Shown here: positions 8,761-18,947 of the stretch, piece after piece | How positions within the stretch are numbered: position 1 is the first letter of the stretch | How the letters are laid out: every line of letters begins with the position of its first letter | Assembly (NCBI GenBank): GCA_028280065.1 | Contig: JANQMN010000103.1 | Coordinates: forward strand, 1 to 64,000 | Reading direction: 5' to 3' | From: Hahella sp. | GTDB lineage: Bacteria > Pseudomonadota > Gammaproteobacteria > Pseudomonadales > Oleiphilaceae | DNA: 64,000 nucleotides | Made by a program: the position numbers and the translations under genes | Notes under the pieces: model-generated | Told to the model about the DNA's origin: nothing | Seen by the model: the letters and a program-made list of their open reading frames with translations, nothing else | Databases searched by the model: none

Positions 8761-9465
8761 TTACTTAACCGCCAGTAGTTCCACTTCGAATATCAGGGTC
8801 TCATTGGGTCCGATTCTGCCGTTACCCATCGGACCGTACGCGAGATTGGCCGGAATGAACAACTGCCACTTGCCGCCGGGTTTCATCAGTTGCAATGCCT
8901 CGATCCAACCGGCAATGACGCCGTTAACCGGAAAGCTGGCCGCCTTGCCGCGTTCCACGGAGCTATCGAATACATCGCCGTTGAGCAGCGTGCCGGTGTA
9001 GTGGACTTCAACGATATCGGTCAATGCCGGGCTGTCGCCTTCGCCTTTGGCCAGAATCTTGTATTGCAGACCGCTATCGGTTGTGATGACGCCTTCTTTG
9101 GCGGCGTTGTCGGCAAGAAATGCAGTGCCTTTCTCTAAATTGACGGTGGCCAGTTCCTGTTGTTGTTGCATTTGTTTTTGCTGTTGCTGCTGCTGGTAGA
9201 CCTGCATGGCCTGGGCAATTTCCTGTTCGGTCAGCTTCGATGGCTGGTTGCCGTAAACATCTAGAATACCCTGAACAAATGACTGGATATCGATGTCGGT
9301 CATGGTCGTTGACAGGCGTCTGCCGAACATTTGTCCGAAACTGTAGCCGATTTTCTGCTCTTCCGTGGTTAACTGATCATTGGTTTCATGGTCGTCTGCG
9401 TAACTGCCGGTAGTTGTCAGGAGTATCCCTGTGACAAGAGCGGCCAGGGCTAGTGCCTGTTTCAT
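8761..9465 (-). CDS. Mip/FkpA-type FKBP peptidyl-prolyl isomerase
   Basis: A 234-residue exported protein. Residues 1-23 form a Sec signal peptide ending in TTTGSYADD. An N-terminal dimerisation region ([14 protein letters not shown]) is followed by a glutamine-rich helix ([13 protein letters not shown], about residues 91-103) and a C-terminal FKBP domain with [30 protein letters not shown] and IPANLAYG. This is the domain order of Mip and FkpA. It catalyses proline cis-trans isomerisation and assists folding in the periplasm. A terminator-like hairpin lies downstream and a small membrane protein is encoded just upstream on the same strand. Confidence 0.92.
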   Translation of the reverse strand: MKQALALAALVTGILLTTTGSYADDHETNDQLTTEEQKIGYSFGQMFGRRLSTTMTDIDIQSFVQGILDVYGNQPSKLTEQEIAQAMQVYQQQQQQKQMQQQQELATVNLEKGTAFLADNAAKEGVITTDSGLQYKILAKGEGDSPALTDIVEVHYTGTLLNGDVFDSSVERGKAASFPVNGVIAGWIEALQLMKPGGKWQLFIPANLAYGPMGNGRIGPNETLIFEVELLAVK

Positions 9466-9522
9466 AGTAAAATCTCACGTATTGCTGGTTTGTTGTGGCG
9501 GCTAAGGTACCTTGTTTTGGTA

Positions 9523-9999
9523 TTAATCGCCAGTCCCTGACAGGTTGTTCAGTTGCTGGTTACGGGTGTTCATCAACTCCTGTACGGCTTTCGCTTCATC
9601 CATGATGTTTTTTGCCCGGTCAAGTGACAGCAGATCTTGTTGTTCCGCCTCTTCCAATCGTTGCCGGGATTTTTCCGAGATTTGCTCACGTGGCGATGCC
9701 GGCTGTTCAGCCGGAACCGCAACGGACTGAATAATATTGGTCTGATTGCTTACGCTGAGGGTTTCGACAGCGACACCTTCCGGGGGCGGCGCGTCACTGT
9801 ATTGCCAAATGCCGTCGGCATCCTGCCATTTATAAACGCGGCTGATGACTTCCGGACCCTGAGGACTACCGATAGAAAGGGTGGAATTCTGTTGGTCCTG
9901 CCCTGAAAAGGAAAAGCCTTGCAGCCTGTCAAAATAAAAGGGCAAGCCAAGCACGGCGACCATTGACAGAAGCGTGAGAAACTTGAATATCCACTTCAT
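9523..9999 (-). CDS. DUF4124 domain protein with N-terminal membrane anchor
   Basis: A 158-residue protein with an N-terminal hydrophobic segment (residues 4-20), so it is probably exported or anchored. A DUF4124 motif follows: RVYKWQDADGIWQYSDAPPP, which is the standard form of this small envelope domain. The C-terminal half is hydrophilic and helical (SEKSRQRLEEAEQQDLLSLDRAKN), possibly a coiled coil. The start has no strong ribosome-binding site. It is 57 bp upstream of the FKBP gene on the same strand and may be cotranscribed with it. No function is known for the domain. Confidence 0.75.
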   Translation of the reverse strand: MKWIFKFLTLLSMVAVLGLPFYFDRLQGFSFSGQDQQNSTLSIGSPQGPEVISRVYKWQDADGIWQYSDAPPPEGVAVETLSVSNQTNIIQSVAVPAEQPASPREQISEKSRQRLEEAEQQDLLSLDRAKNIMDEAKAVQELMNTRNQQLNNLSGTGD

Positions 10000-10078
10000 G
10001 CGTTAACTACCCGTACTCATCAGCCTGATGTCCTTAGTATACATCGCTTTGCCTATTGTGCCCCATGCTAAGTCAGGT

Positions 10079-10597
10079 TTAGTTCGCCGCCAGTATTGCC
10101 GCCGTCCGTGCAACCGGTTCCTGCCAAGCCGCCGGAGGATCTATTAAATGGAAGTAGCTCAGCAAATTTTGCTCCAGCAGACCCACGGTATCCGCAGCGC
10201 CAGACGACTGCTGATAGGGACGGATATTGGTCAGCAAATGATACAGTTGGGCGATTTCGAACTGTTCCGCTACCAGTTCCGCAGCGAGAAGTTTGTCTCT
10301 CAGGCGTTTCTGCAGCGGCGCTTGATTGGACAGCGCGTTGCGGATCGCGCGCACAGGTTTAATGATCTGCCGCTCCCAGGGCTCGATTAAGGCGACCAGC
10401 ACCTGCCAATCCAATACCCAGCGTTGTTGTGCCGCCCAGGCTGAGGTCAGCACCATATTGATATTAGCCCCGCAGTTGTTTTGCAGATGTAAGCAAAGCG
10501 TTTTGATTTCACCCACTGCGTAAACCCGGCAAACGTATTCCCAAAGCGGATTTTCCAGTTGCGATTCGTCCAAATCTGGAGGAAGGAATTTAGTCAT
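10079..10597 (-). CDS. TIGR02444 family protein (DUF2390)
   Basis: A 172-residue soluble protein of unknown function. The N-terminal NPLWEYVCRVYAV and the LCLHLQNNCGANINMVL segment are the hallmarks I associate with the TIGR02444 family. I chose the ATG at 10597, after a GGAGGAA-type site, rather than a start 46 codons upstream that would run into the promoter region of the divergent ABC-F gene. In Pseudomonas-like genomes this family is commonly found next to the same ABC-F gene, as here. It is all-helical by appearance, without signal or membrane segment. Confidence 0.78.
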   Translation of the reverse strand: MTKFLPPDLDESQLENPLWEYVCRVYAVGEIKTLCLHLQNNCGANINMVLTSAWAAQQRWVLDWQVLVALIEPWERQIIKPVRAIRNALSNQAPLQKRLRDKLLAAELVAEQFEIAQLYHLLTNIRPYQQSSGAADTVGLLEQNLLSYFHLIDPPAAWQEPVARTAAILAAN

Positions 10598-10724
10598 AGC
10601 CTGTAATCGTCTGAAATTTTGTTCGAAAAGAATCCAGGTCTGAAAATGGCAAACGTCCTGATGTAGTTTGTCCGACCATGAGAAGCGTATCCTGTCTTTC
10701 GTGGTTTTGCTACAATTCGCCGCC

Positions 10725-12638
10725 ATGTTAAGCATAAACCAACTTTCTATTCAGCGTTCCGGGCAATATTTGCTGGAAAATACCAGTGTCGCTATCAGCG
10801 CCGCCAGCCGGGTGGCGATCGTCGGTGCAAATGGCTGCGGCAAATCGACATTATTCAGCCTGATTCAGGAACAGTTAACGCCGGATGAAGGGGGTATACA
10901 GCTGCCTGGCGGCACCCGTATCGCCCATATGGCGCAGGAAACTCCTGGAGTCGCCTGTTCCGCCCTGGATTATGTATTGGATGGCGATCGGCAACTACGA
11001 CATATCCAAGCAGAGTTGCGCCAAGCGGAACTGGCGCATGACGGTATGGCCGCCGCCCGTTGGCATCAGGCCATGGATGCGATTGACGGCTATTCCGCCG
11101 AGGTGCGGGCCCGCCAGTTATTGGCCGGCTTAGGCTTCAAAGCCGCTCTGCACCGGCAGCCGGTCAATACATTTTCCGGAGGTTGGAGGGTACGCCTGAA
11201 TCTCGCCCAGGCACTGATGTGTCCGTCAGATCTTCTGCTCCTGGACGAACCGACAAATCACCTGGATCTGGACGCATTGGTCTGGTTGGAAAACTGGCTG
11301 TTGCGCTACAGCGGGACGCTGGCATTCATATCCCATGACCGGGATTTTATCGACCACTTGGCTACCCATGTGTTGCACTTCGAGCAACGGCAGCTGAACC
11401 TCTATACCGGCAATTACAGCCAGTTCGAAAAGGCTCGGGCGGCGCGTCTGGCGCAGCAGCAGCAACTGTATGAAAAGCAACAAACCCGAATTGCCGAAAT
11501 TCACAACTTCGTGCGCCGCTTCGGCGCCAAGGCGACGAAGGCCAAACAGGCCCAGAGCCGGTTGAAAGAGCTTTCCCGGCTGGAAGAAATTGCCCCGGCG
11601 CATGTCGATTCACCGTTTCAGTTTTCGATTCCCTGCAGTGAAAAACTTTCCAGCCCTTTGTTGGTGCTTGATTCTGCGAGTCTCGGTTACCCTGATAAAA
11701 CCGTGTTGCCGGAGGTAAAACTGACCTTCCTGCCGGGTATGCGGCTTGGCATCCTCGGGGCGAATGGGGAGGGCAAATCCACTCTCGTCAAGTCGCTGGC
11801 CGGGGATTTACCGCTATTGGCAGGAAAACGTACAGCGGGCGAACACCTCAAGGTCGGCTACTTCGCCCAGCATCAGCTTGAACGCTTGGCAGTCCACTTG
11901 TCCCCCTTGCAAATGTTGCAAAAAGACGATCCCAAGGCCAGCGAACAGGAAATTCGCAACTTTCTCGGTGGGTTCGGCTTTCCCGGCGGTCAGGTGAGTT
12001 CGGACATCACCCATTTTTCCGGGGGTGAAAGAGCGCGGCTGGCACTGGCTATCGTCGCCTGGAATAAACCTAACCTGCTGTTGCTGGATGAGCCGACCAA
12101 CCATTTGGATTTGGATATGCGGCATGCGCTGAATATGGCATTGCAGGATTATCCCGGCGCGGTGGTGGTGGTATCTCACGATCGTCATTTATTGCGCGCT
12201 TTGGCGGATGACTTTGTCTGGGTCCATGGAGGAGCCATCGAGCCTTATCAAGGGAGTCTGGAAGACTACGAGAAAGCGCTGATGCAGCGTTTAAAGGATG
12301 ATGCCAACGCCCTAGACGCCTCAAAAAAATCTGCCGATCCGGACAGCGAATTCCAAACCGCCGAAGCCCGGCGTGAGCGCAAACGCCAGGAAGCAGCAAG
12401 ACGCCAGCAGCTCAGTCCATTGAAAAAGCAGCTGAAAAGCCTTGAGTCGGCCATGGAGAAGCTCCAGCAACAACTGGCGGAACGGGAGGTTATTTTGGCG
12501 GACAGCACGCTCTACGGTGCGGATCAGAAAGCTCGGTTAAAGGACCTGTTGGCCGAACAGCAACAACTGCGATTCCAGTTGAATGCAGCAGAGGAAGAAT
12601 GGTTGCAGCTTAGCGAAGAGCTTGAAAGTTTCAACTGA
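10725..12638 (+). CDS. yheS: ABC-F family ATPase YheS
   Basis: A 637-residue soluble protein with two ABC domains and no membrane segment. The first has GANGCGKST, FSGGWRVRLNLAQAL and LLLDEPTNHLDLDALVWLE; the second GANGEGKST, FSGGERARLALAI and LLLDEPTNHLDLD. The linker (ARLAQQQQLYEKQQTRI, then AKATKAKQAQSRLKEL) and the C-terminal coiled coil match E. coli YheS closely, including length. ABC-F proteins bind the ribosomal E site and relieve stalled elongation. I start at ATG 10725, where similarity begins. It is divergent from the TIGR02444 gene and overlaps the convergent ppx gene by 8 bp. Confidence 0.92.
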   Translation: MLSINQLSIQRSGQYLLENTSVAISAASRVAIVGANGCGKSTLFSLIQEQLTPDEGGIQLPGGTRIAHMAQETPGVACSALDYVLDGDRQLRHIQAELRQAELAHDGMAAARWHQAMDAIDGYSAEVRARQLLAGLGFKAALHRQPVNTFSGGWRVRLNLAQALMCPSDLLLLDEPTNHLDLDALVWLENWLLRYSGTLAFISHDRDFIDHLATHVLHFEQRQLNLYTGNYSQFEKARAARLAQQQQLYEKQQTRIAEIHNFVRRFGAKATKAKQAQSRLKELSRLEEIAPAHVDSPFQFSIPCSEKLSSPLLVLDSASLGYPDKTVLPEVKLTFLPGMRLGILGANGEGKSTLVKSLAGDLPLLAGKRTAGEHLKVGYFAQHQLERLAVHLSPLQMLQKDDPKASEQEIRNFLGGFGFPGGQVSSDITHFSGGERARLALAIVAWNKPNLLLLDEPTNHLDLDMRHALNMALQDYPGAVVVVSHDRHLLRALADDFVWVHGGAIEPYQGSLEDYEKALMQRLKDDANALDASKKSADPDSEFQTAEARRERKRQEAARRQQLSPLKKQLKSLESAMEKLQQQLAEREVILADSTLYGADQKARLKDLLAEQQQLRFQLNAAEEEWLQLSEELESFN

Positions 12639-14181
12639 ATGTAAGCGTAAAGCCGAATTTTGTCAGGTAGTTCTGTTCGGATTCCAAATCCGCGGCAACA
12701 AGGCTGTGGGCTTTCAACCAGCCCTTCGGGAACTGCAGTTGAATAGATTTCTTGGTTGCCGCCGCTTGCAGGTTTTCGGTAACCGCATAGTTTCGGGGAC
12801 GCTGCAGAAGGACGGCCAAACGCAGAAGTACCGTCAGGCGTTTTAAGTTTCGGGTATTTTCAAGACAATATTCGGAAAATATTTCTTCGCTGATTTTGCG
12901 CCGGTGGAACCGCAGCAATACCGCCAGTGCCTGCTGCGATTGGCGGGTGAAACCGGCCAAGTCCGAGTAGCGTATCAGGTAAGCGCCATGTTTGTGGAAC
13001 TGGCTATGGGAGATGGCCAGGCCGATTTCATGTAATTGTCCGGCCCATACCAGTAGTTGCGAATTTTCATTATCGGCAAGGTTCCACGCCTCGCCAACCT
13101 GTCGCCAAAGCATAGTGGCCGTTCGGGCAACGGCTGTGGCATGTTCCTGGTCGACCAAATAACGTTTTTGCAATCCGAGTATAGTGCGGTGCTGCACATT
13201 CTCATGAGTATTGCGGCCGATCATCTCATACAGCAGACCCTCCCTGAGCGCGCCGTCGGAATAGGTCATGCTGTTGATTTTCAATACGTCAAAAGCGGCA
13301 ATCAGCACGGCAAGCCCTGCGGGAAAAACGCTTTGCCGTTCCTTTCTTACACCAAGTTCCTCCAAGCGACCGACTTTCTCCCTGCCGATGATATCGTCCC
13401 GGAGTCGCAATAATGCCGCATAGGTGATTTCGCCGTCTGTCCAGCCTTGTTCCTGCAATACATTGGCGATCGCCTTGATACTTCCGGAGGAGCCGACACA
13501 CTGCGCCCAGCCGAGCTTACGGTAACGGTTGCGGATGCTGACCAAATCCAATGAAGCATCGATCACCGCGCGCGCCATGTTCATTTTGGTTATGCGACCA
13601 TCGTTAAAATATCGATTGCGGAACGACACGCAGCCCATGTGCAGACTTTCCAGCTCCTGGGCTTCAAATCTTCTGCCGATAATAAACTCCGTGCTGCCGC
13701 CGCCGATGTCTATTACCAGGCGATTGTCTTCGTCATCGGCAAGGGTGTGAGCCACACCCAGGTAGATCAGCCGGGCCTCTTCCCGGCCACTGATGATGGA
13801 AATCCGATTGCCGATAACCTTTTCGGCACGCCGAATAAACGCCTTGGCGTTGCGGGCTATGCGCAGGGCATTGGTGCCTACCACCCATATAGCGTCCTGC
13901 GGCATGCCCGTCAGGCGTTGGGCAAATCTCTCCAGGCAATCCAGGGCGCGTTGTTGGGAGGTGTCGTCCAGATGCTTGTTCGCCTGCAGCCCGGCAGCCA
14001 GTTGGACTTTTTCGCCGCGTTTTTCCAGAATGCGTATTTCGCCATGCAGTAGCTCGGCGATGACCATGTGGAAGCTGTTGGAACCGAGATCGATAGCGGC
14101 AATCAGGTTTTTACCGGAGGAAGTGTCCGGAATGGCCTGGTCGTTGTTGGCGGCTGGCGGGCTGGAAGAAGGAGGTGCCAT
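12631..14181 (-). CDS. ppx: Exopolyphosphatase Ppx/GppA
   Basis: A 516-residue member of the actin-like ASKHA phosphatases. The phosphate 1 motif is IAAIDLGSNSFHMVIAEL and the phosphate 2 motif is LVIDIGGGSTEFIIG; a C-terminal HD-like region carries LHEIGLAISHSQFHKHG. The enzyme removes terminal phosphate from polyphosphate, and GppA forms also hydrolyse pppGpp; sequence alone does not separate the two well. The first 24 residues are low-complexity, so the true start may be a little downstream. It converges on yheS with an 8-bp overlap and is divergent from trxA. Confidence 0.9.
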   Translation of the reverse strand: MAPPSSSPPAANNDQAIPDTSSGKNLIAAIDLGSNSFHMVIAELLHGEIRILEKRGEKVQLAAGLQANKHLDDTSQQRALDCLERFAQRLTGMPQDAIWVVGTNALRIARNAKAFIRRAEKVIGNRISIISGREEARLIYLGVAHTLADDEDNRLVIDIGGGSTEFIIGRRFEAQELESLHMGCVSFRNRYFNDGRITKMNMARAVIDASLDLVSIRNRYRKLGWAQCVGSSGSIKAIANVLQEQGWTDGEITYAALLRLRDDIIGREKVGRLEELGVRKERQSVFPAGLAVLIAAFDVLKINSMTYSDGALREGLLYEMIGRNTHENVQHRTILGLQKRYLVDQEHATAVARTATMLWRQVGEAWNLADNENSQLLVWAGQLHEIGLAISHSQFHKHGAYLIRYSDLAGFTRQSQQALAVLLRFHRRKISEEIFSEYCLENTRNLKRLTVLLRLAVLLQRPRNYAVTENLQAAATKKSIQLQFPKGWLKAHSLVAADLESEQNYLTKFGFTLTFS

Positions 14182-14354
14182 GGAAGCTCTTGAATTCCTG
14201 ATTCGAGGCTATATATTTAAGCAAGCCCACTCTGGATTCTCAACTGGATGTTTTGCTTCGGCGCGCTGATCCACCAGAAATTGATAGATCCAGCTAATGG
14301 ATACGTATTGTAGTCTCAGGCTCATGCCTTTACTTATAAGCCCAGGAATTAATT

Positions 14355-14681
14355 ATGAGTAGTAACATTGTTAATGTCACTGACGATTCTTTTGACGCAG
14401 AAGTGCTGCAGGCGGAGCTCCCCGTTCTGGTCGATTATTGGGCCGAGTGGTGTGGCCCCTGTAAAATGATTGCTCCGGTTTTGGAAGAGATCGCCGAGGA
14501 ATACAGTGACAAACTGAAAGTTTGCAAACTGAATATCGACGAAAATGACAAAACGCCGCCTAAGTTCAGTATTCGCGGCATCCCTACGCTGATGCTGTTT
14601 AAAGGCGGTAATGTCGATGCTACGAAAGTGGGTGCTTTGTCCAAGTCGCAGTTGACGGCATTTTTGGACAGCAACCTCTGA
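14355..14681 (+). CDS. trxA: Thioredoxin 1
   Basis: A 108-residue thioredoxin with the active site WCGPCK (Cys33, Cys36) and the cis-proline region RGIPTLMLF. It is the general cytosolic disulfide reductant, recycled by thioredoxin reductase. ATG at 14355 follows AGGAATTAATT, and a TTATAA element near 14333 may be the -10 box. A hairpin of about 40 bases follows the stop (about 14702-14738). The order trxA-rho is common in gammaproteobacteria. Confidence 0.95.
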   Translation: MSSNIVNVTDDSFDAEVLQAELPVLVDYWAEWCGPCKMIAPVLEEIAEEYSDKLKVCKLNIDENDKTPPKFSIRGIPTLMLFKGGNVDATKVGALSKSQLTAFLDSNL

Positions 14682-14805
14682 GCCGGTTGTTATTTTAGAG
14701 GTCGGGGGAATGCATTCGGCAGAATGAAGTTTCCCCTGATTTAATCAAAATACAATAACAGCATGTGCGGTTTTGAAGTCTGCAAGAATTTTCTTGTTGA
14801 TTTTC

Positions 14806-14877
14806 TGGACGACGTTTCCAAATGAACCTATACTCTAGGCACTTGCATTTTGCGATGGAATCTCTCCGCTCCATCGC
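14806..14877 (+). promoter_or_regulatory. rho promoter and leader hairpin
   Basis: A candidate sigma-70 promoter has -35 TGGACG (14806-14811), a 17-bp spacer and -10 TATACT (14829-14834). About 18 bases further is an 8-bp perfect hairpin, GCGATGGA/TCCATCGC (14852-14877, 10-base loop). The leader to the rho ATG is about 100 bases. In E. coli rho is autoregulated by premature termination in its leader, so this hairpin is a reasonable regulatory candidate; that is inference. Confidence 0.5.
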
Positions 14878-14942
14878 CTAAACCTTATTATTAATCTAAC
14901 TTCTCTCTCAAGACCCTCTCTAGACCGGTCTACCTTGATCTT

Positions 14943-16205
14943 ATGAACCTTACCGAACTTAAAAAGAAATCCGTCCCCGAACTACTGCAAATTGCCGAAG
15001 AAATGGGCCTGGACAACATGGCCAGGTCCCGCAAGCAAGACGTTATTTTCAGCATCCTGAAACGGCACGCCAAGGGTGGTGAGGATATTTACGGCGATGG
15101 CGTATTGGAAATATTGCAGGACGGTTTTGGCTTTCTGCGTTCCGCCGACAGTTCCTATCTCGCGGGTCCCGATGATATTTATGTATCTCCCAGCCAGATC
15201 CGGCGCTTTAATTTGCGGACAGGCGATACCATCGCCGGTAAAATCCGCCCGCCCAAAGACGGCGAGCGTTACTTTGCCTTATTGAAAGTCAATGAAATCA
15301 ATATCGACAAACCGGAAAACGCGCGTAACAAAATCCTTTTTGAAAACCTTACCCCGCTGTTTCCCACCGAACGGCTGCGCTTGGAAGCCGGAAACGGCAG
15401 TACCGAAGACCTGTCGGCGCGGATATTGGATCTCGCCTCGCCAATCGGTAAGGGCCAGAGAGGACTCATCGTCTCGCCACCGAAAGCCGGTAAGACCCTG
15501 TTGATGCAGAACATTGCCCAGTCGATCACGCGAAATAACCCTGAAACCCATCTGATGGTGCTGTTGATCGATGAACGCCCGGAAGAAGTCACCGAAATGC
15601 AGCGTACGGTGCGTGGTGAAGTGGTTGCCAGCACCTTCGACGAACCTCCCGCCCGGCATGTTCAGGTGGCGGAAATGGTCATCGAAAAAGCCAAACGCTT
15701 GGTCGAGCATAAGCAGGACGTGGTTATTCTTCTCGACTCCATCACCCGGTTGGCCAGGGCCTATAACACCATAATCCCCTCTTCGGGCAAGGTATTGACC
15801 GGCGGTGTAGATGCCCATGCCTTGGAAAGACCCAAACGATTCTTTGGTGCGGCGCGGAACGTCGAAGAGGGTGGCAGTTTGACGATTTTGGCCACGGCCC
15901 TGATCGACACGGGGTCCAAGATGGACGAAGTCATCTACGAAGAATTTAAAGGCACCGGTAATCTCGAAGTGCATCTCGACCGACGGGTTGCGGAAAAACG
16001 GGTATTCCCGGCGATAAATATCCGCCGTTCCGGTACCCGCCGCGAAGAGTTGTTGATGTCTGAGGAAGAACTGCAACGGGTATGGATTCTGCGCAAGTTG
16101 CTGCATGCCATGGAAGACGATATCGCGGCAGTTGAATTTCTCCTGGATAAGTTAAAAACCACGAAAACCAACGAAGAGTTCTTCCTGGCGATGAAGAGTC
16201 GTTAA
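14943..16205 (+). CDS. rho: Transcription termination factor Rho
   Basis: A 420-residue hexameric RNA helicase, the usual length. The N-terminal Rho domain ([20 protein letters not shown]) is followed by the RNA-binding cold-shock-like domain ([18 protein letters not shown]) and the ATPase with Walker [26 protein letters not shown] and the Q/R-loop region. It releases RNA polymerase at Rho-dependent terminators. The protein appears complete, and a strong intrinsic terminator follows. Confidence 0.97.
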   Translation: MNLTELKKKSVPELLQIAEEMGLDNMARSRKQDVIFSILKRHAKGGEDIYGDGVLEILQDGFGFLRSADSSYLAGPDDIYVSPSQIRRFNLRTGDTIAGKIRPPKDGERYFALLKVNEINIDKPENARNKILFENLTPLFPTERLRLEAGNGSTEDLSARILDLASPIGKGQRGLIVSPPKAGKTLLMQNIAQSITRNNPETHLMVLLIDERPEEVTEMQRTVRGEVVASTFDEPPARHVQVAEMVIEKAKRLVEHKQDVVILLDSITRLARAYNTIIPSSGKVLTGGVDAHALERPKRFFGAARNVEEGGSLTILATALIDTGSKMDEVIYEEFKGTGNLEVHLDRRVAEKRVFPAINIRRSGTRREELLMSEEELQRVWILRKLLHAMEDDIAAVEFLLDKLKTTKTNEEFFLAMKSR

Positions 16206-16270
16206 TGCAGCAACCGGACAGCGCTTAATGACCCAGGTTGGTTGTTAGCTAAACCGAATAAATATAAATA

Positions 16271-16298
16271 CCCCCAAAGCACCTTTTTGGGGGTTTTT
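16271..16298 (+). terminator. Intrinsic terminator after rho
   Basis: CCCCCAAA pairs with TTTTGGGGG and is followed by a run of five T, about 65 bases after the rho stop codon. This is a textbook intrinsic terminator. Confidence 0.9.
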
Positions 16299-16377
16299 GT
16301 TTGCCGAATCATCTTCACAGCGACTGCCTGCGTATGTGGAGGTGTGCCAAAGACCACTGACCAAATTCCTTTCAGGT

Positions 16378-17862
16378 ATGCAATTGAAATACAAAGACCT
16401 TCGGGATTTTATCCGGCTGCTGGAAGAGCGGAAGCAACTCAAGCGTATTGATGCCAGCGTCGATCCCCGTTTGATGATGACGGAAATCTGTGACCGCACC
16501 TTGCGTCGTCAGGGCCCTGCCCTGCTATTTACCCAACCCAAGGGTTTTGCAATGCCGGTGCTGGCCAATCTATTCGGTACCCCGGAACGGGTAGCGCTTG
16601 GGATGGGTTCGGAAAATGTCGAAAGCCTGCGGGAAATCGGAAAGCTACTGGCGTTTCTGAAAGAGCCAGAGCCGCCAAAGGGTTTTCGGGATGCGCTAAG
16701 CAAGCTACCGATATTCAGGCAGGTGATGAATATGGGGCCGAAGGAAGTCCGCTCCGCGCCCTGCCAAGAGGTTGTGCTTGAGGGCGACCAGGTGGACCTG
16801 ACTCAGCTCCCGGTGCAAACCTGCTGGCCCGGAGATGCCGGACCCTTGGTGACCTGGCCGCTGGTCATTACCAAGGGACCTCACAAGGACCGGCAGAATC
16901 TCGGAATTTACCGGCAGCAGTTGATCGGTAAAAATCGCCTGATCATGCGCTGGTTGAGCCACCGGGGCGGGGCGTTGGATTTTCGCGATTGGCAGCTGGC
17001 GCATCCCGGCGAGCCTTTTCCTGTCGCCGTGGCGATTGGAGCGGATCCGGCAACCATTCTCGGTGCGGTGACGCCGGTCCCGGATGCCCTCTCCGAATAT
17101 GCCTTCGCCGGGTTATTGCGGGGCAACAAGACGGAGTTGGTGCGTTGTATCGGTAGCGAGCTGCAAGTACCGGCGAGCGCCGAAATAGTGCTGGAGGGGT
17201 TTTTGCAACCCGACGATGTCGCGTCGGAGGGGCCTTTTGGCGACCATACCGGCTATTACAATGAGGTTGATCAGTTCCCGGTTTTTACCGTAGAACGCAT
17301 AACCCATAGGCAGCAACCTATCTATCACAGCACCTATACCGGCCGACCGCCGGATGAGCCGGCCGTCCTGGGACTCGCGCTTAACGAAGTTTTCATCCCG
17401 ATTTTGCAAAAGCAGTTTCCTGAAATCGTCGATTTTTATTTGCCGCCGGAAGGATGTTCCTACCGTTTGGCCGTAGTAACGATTAAGAAACAGTATCCCG
17501 GCCACGCCAAACGCGTCATGCTCGGCGTTTGGTCGTTTTTGCGGCAGTTCATGTATACCAAGTTCGTTATTGTTACCGATGAGGATGTCGATGCGCGCAA
17601 TTGGCAGGACGTAATCTGGGCGATCACGACACGTATGGATCCTGCCAGGGATACGGTGTTGGTGGAGAATACGCCTATCGATTACTTGGATTTTGCCTCG
17701 CCAGTCGCCGGTCTTGGTGCAAAAATGGGGATGGATGCGACCAACAAATGGCCTGGGGAAACCAGTCGTGAATGGGGCAAGGTTATTACCATGGATGCGG
17801 AAATCAAACGCCAGGTTGACGAACTCTGGCCAACCTTGGGAATCGACGAGTTGCTTAAGTAG
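16378..17862 (+). CDS. ubiD: 4-hydroxy-3-polyprenylbenzoate decarboxylase UbiD
   Basis: A 494-residue protein (E. coli UbiD 497) that matches the family along its length, for example [28 protein letters not shown], the E-R-E region [13 protein letters not shown], and [15 protein letters not shown]. It uses prenylated FMN from UbiX to decarboxylate the ubiquinone precursor. I start at ATG 16378 because similarity begins at [12 protein letters not shown]; an upstream in-frame start would lie in the rho terminator. It is followed by an iron-sulfur flavin reductase after only six bases. Confidence 0.95.
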   Translation: MQLKYKDLRDFIRLLEERKQLKRIDASVDPRLMMTEICDRTLRRQGPALLFTQPKGFAMPVLANLFGTPERVALGMGSENVESLREIGKLLAFLKEPEPPKGFRDALSKLPIFRQVMNMGPKEVRSAPCQEVVLEGDQVDLTQLPVQTCWPGDAGPLVTWPLVITKGPHKDRQNLGIYRQQLIGKNRLIMRWLSHRGGALDFRDWQLAHPGEPFPVAVAIGADPATILGAVTPVPDALSEYAFAGLLRGNKTELVRCIGSELQVPASAEIVLEGFLQPDDVASEGPFGDHTGYYNEVDQFPVFTVERITHRQQPIYHSTYTGRPPDEPAVLGLALNEVFIPILQKQFPEIVDFYLPPEGCSYRLAVVTIKKQYPGHAKRVMLGVWSFLRQFMYTKFVIVTDEDVDARNWQDVIWAITTRMDPARDTVLVENTPIDYLDFASPVAGLGAKMGMDATNKWPGETSREWGKVITMDAEIKRQVDELWPTLGIDELLK

Positions 17863-17868
17863 TGGCCA

Positions 17869-18885
17869 ATGGCAATCTGTGTGCGGTTTCAACCTGGCGA
17901 TTACACCTTTATGCTAGAACCTGGAGAAACGGTTCTTGAAGCGGGCTTAAGACAAGGATTCCGATTGCTTCATGCTTGTGATAACGGCGTTTGTCAAATT
18001 TGCCGGGCGGATCTGGTCGAAGGTCAAATCGAGCGGATAGCCTACCAAGCGGAAAAAAAGAGGCCGCAGGCTATCAATGACCGATCGTCACAGGTACTAC
18101 TTTGCCGCGCTAAGCCTTACACTGACTGCACATTTTATTTTCAAGGAATTCGGGGACCTAACGAGTTGGAAGCAAAAACCTTCGCCATGCAGATACAGGA
18201 CATCAAGCCACTGACGGATGCGATTTATCAGGTTAGGTTGTTGGCGCCTGCTGGCAGTATTCCTGAGTTTTTTGCCGGACAGTATCTGCAATTGATTATT
18301 CCGGGTTTGAATAACGCTTACTTCTCTATCGCCAACGCACCTGGAACACGAACAGTAGAATTGCATGTCGAAGCACAACCCGGCCATGTCAGTGCAGTCG
18401 CTGTGATGGACTATCTGCGTCAGCAGGCTGTCGTCAAGGCCAGGTTGCCCATGGGTAATTGCTTTTTAAGTGGTGTCCCCAGGGCCAATGTCATTTTGAT
18501 CGCCGCCGGCACAGGTTTCACCCAAATCAAAGCGTTGGCGGAATATCTCCATCCTCAATCCGCTTTTGAAAAGGAACTGACTTTTTATTGGGGAGTCCGG
18601 CGACCTAGTGAGATGTATGCGCGAGCTACGGCGGAAAGATGGGAGCAGGTACGGGATAATTGGCATTTTGTGCCTGTCTTTGCCGATAACCCTGACAACG
18701 AATGGCCCGGCCATCATGAGGAGCTGGTCAAGGCGGTGCTGGCGGATGACCATGATTGGCAACAAACCCTGGTATTTGTCAGCGGCTCGCCGACCATGGT
18801 TTACACCACCTTGGATGCACTTCTCCCGGCTGGCTTGCCGGAAAACCATTTCTTCTCCGATGTCTTGGAATATGCCCCGCGATAA
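17869..18885 (+). CDS. 2Fe-2S ferredoxin / flavin reductase fusion (CDP-6-deoxyglucoseen-reductase-like)
   Basis: A 338-residue two-part oxidoreductase. The N-terminal plant-type ferredoxin domain has the cluster cysteines in HACDNGVCQICRADL plus a distal one in VLLCRAKP. A ferredoxin-NADP reductase-like part follows, with the flavin-binding YFSIANAPG and nucleotide-binding LIAAGTGFTQIKA, ending in FVSGSPTMVY. Proteins of this type directly after ubiD are usually annotated as CDP-6-deoxy-delta-3,4-glucoseen reductase, a name taken from a sugar pathway not present here. The six-base gap and shared strand suggest cotranscription with ubiD; a role in supplying reduced flavin is only a guess. Confidence 0.85.
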   Translation: MAICVRFQPGDYTFMLEPGETVLEAGLRQGFRLLHACDNGVCQICRADLVEGQIERIAYQAEKKRPQAINDRSSQVLLCRAKPYTDCTFYFQGIRGPNELEAKTFAMQIQDIKPLTDAIYQVRLLAPAGSIPEFFAGQYLQLIIPGLNNAYFSIANAPGTRTVELHVEAQPGHVSAVAVMDYLRQQAVVKARLPMGNCFLSGVPRANVILIAAGTGFTQIKALAEYLHPQSAFEKELTFYWGVRRPSEMYARATAERWEQVRDNWHFVPVFADNPDNEWPGHHEELVKAVLADDHDWQQTLVFVSGSPTMVYTTLDALLPAGLPENHFFSDVLEYAPR

Positions 18886-18947
18886 CCAGTGGTGCTGTCG
18901 TTGGTGGGAAGCCTGATATTTTGTTACCTGCGTAGAAAGGATTCCGG

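Noticed and set aside
15279..16106. 275-residue minus-strand frame opposite rho
   Set aside because: Shadow of the conserved rho coding sequence; its residues show no family features of their own.
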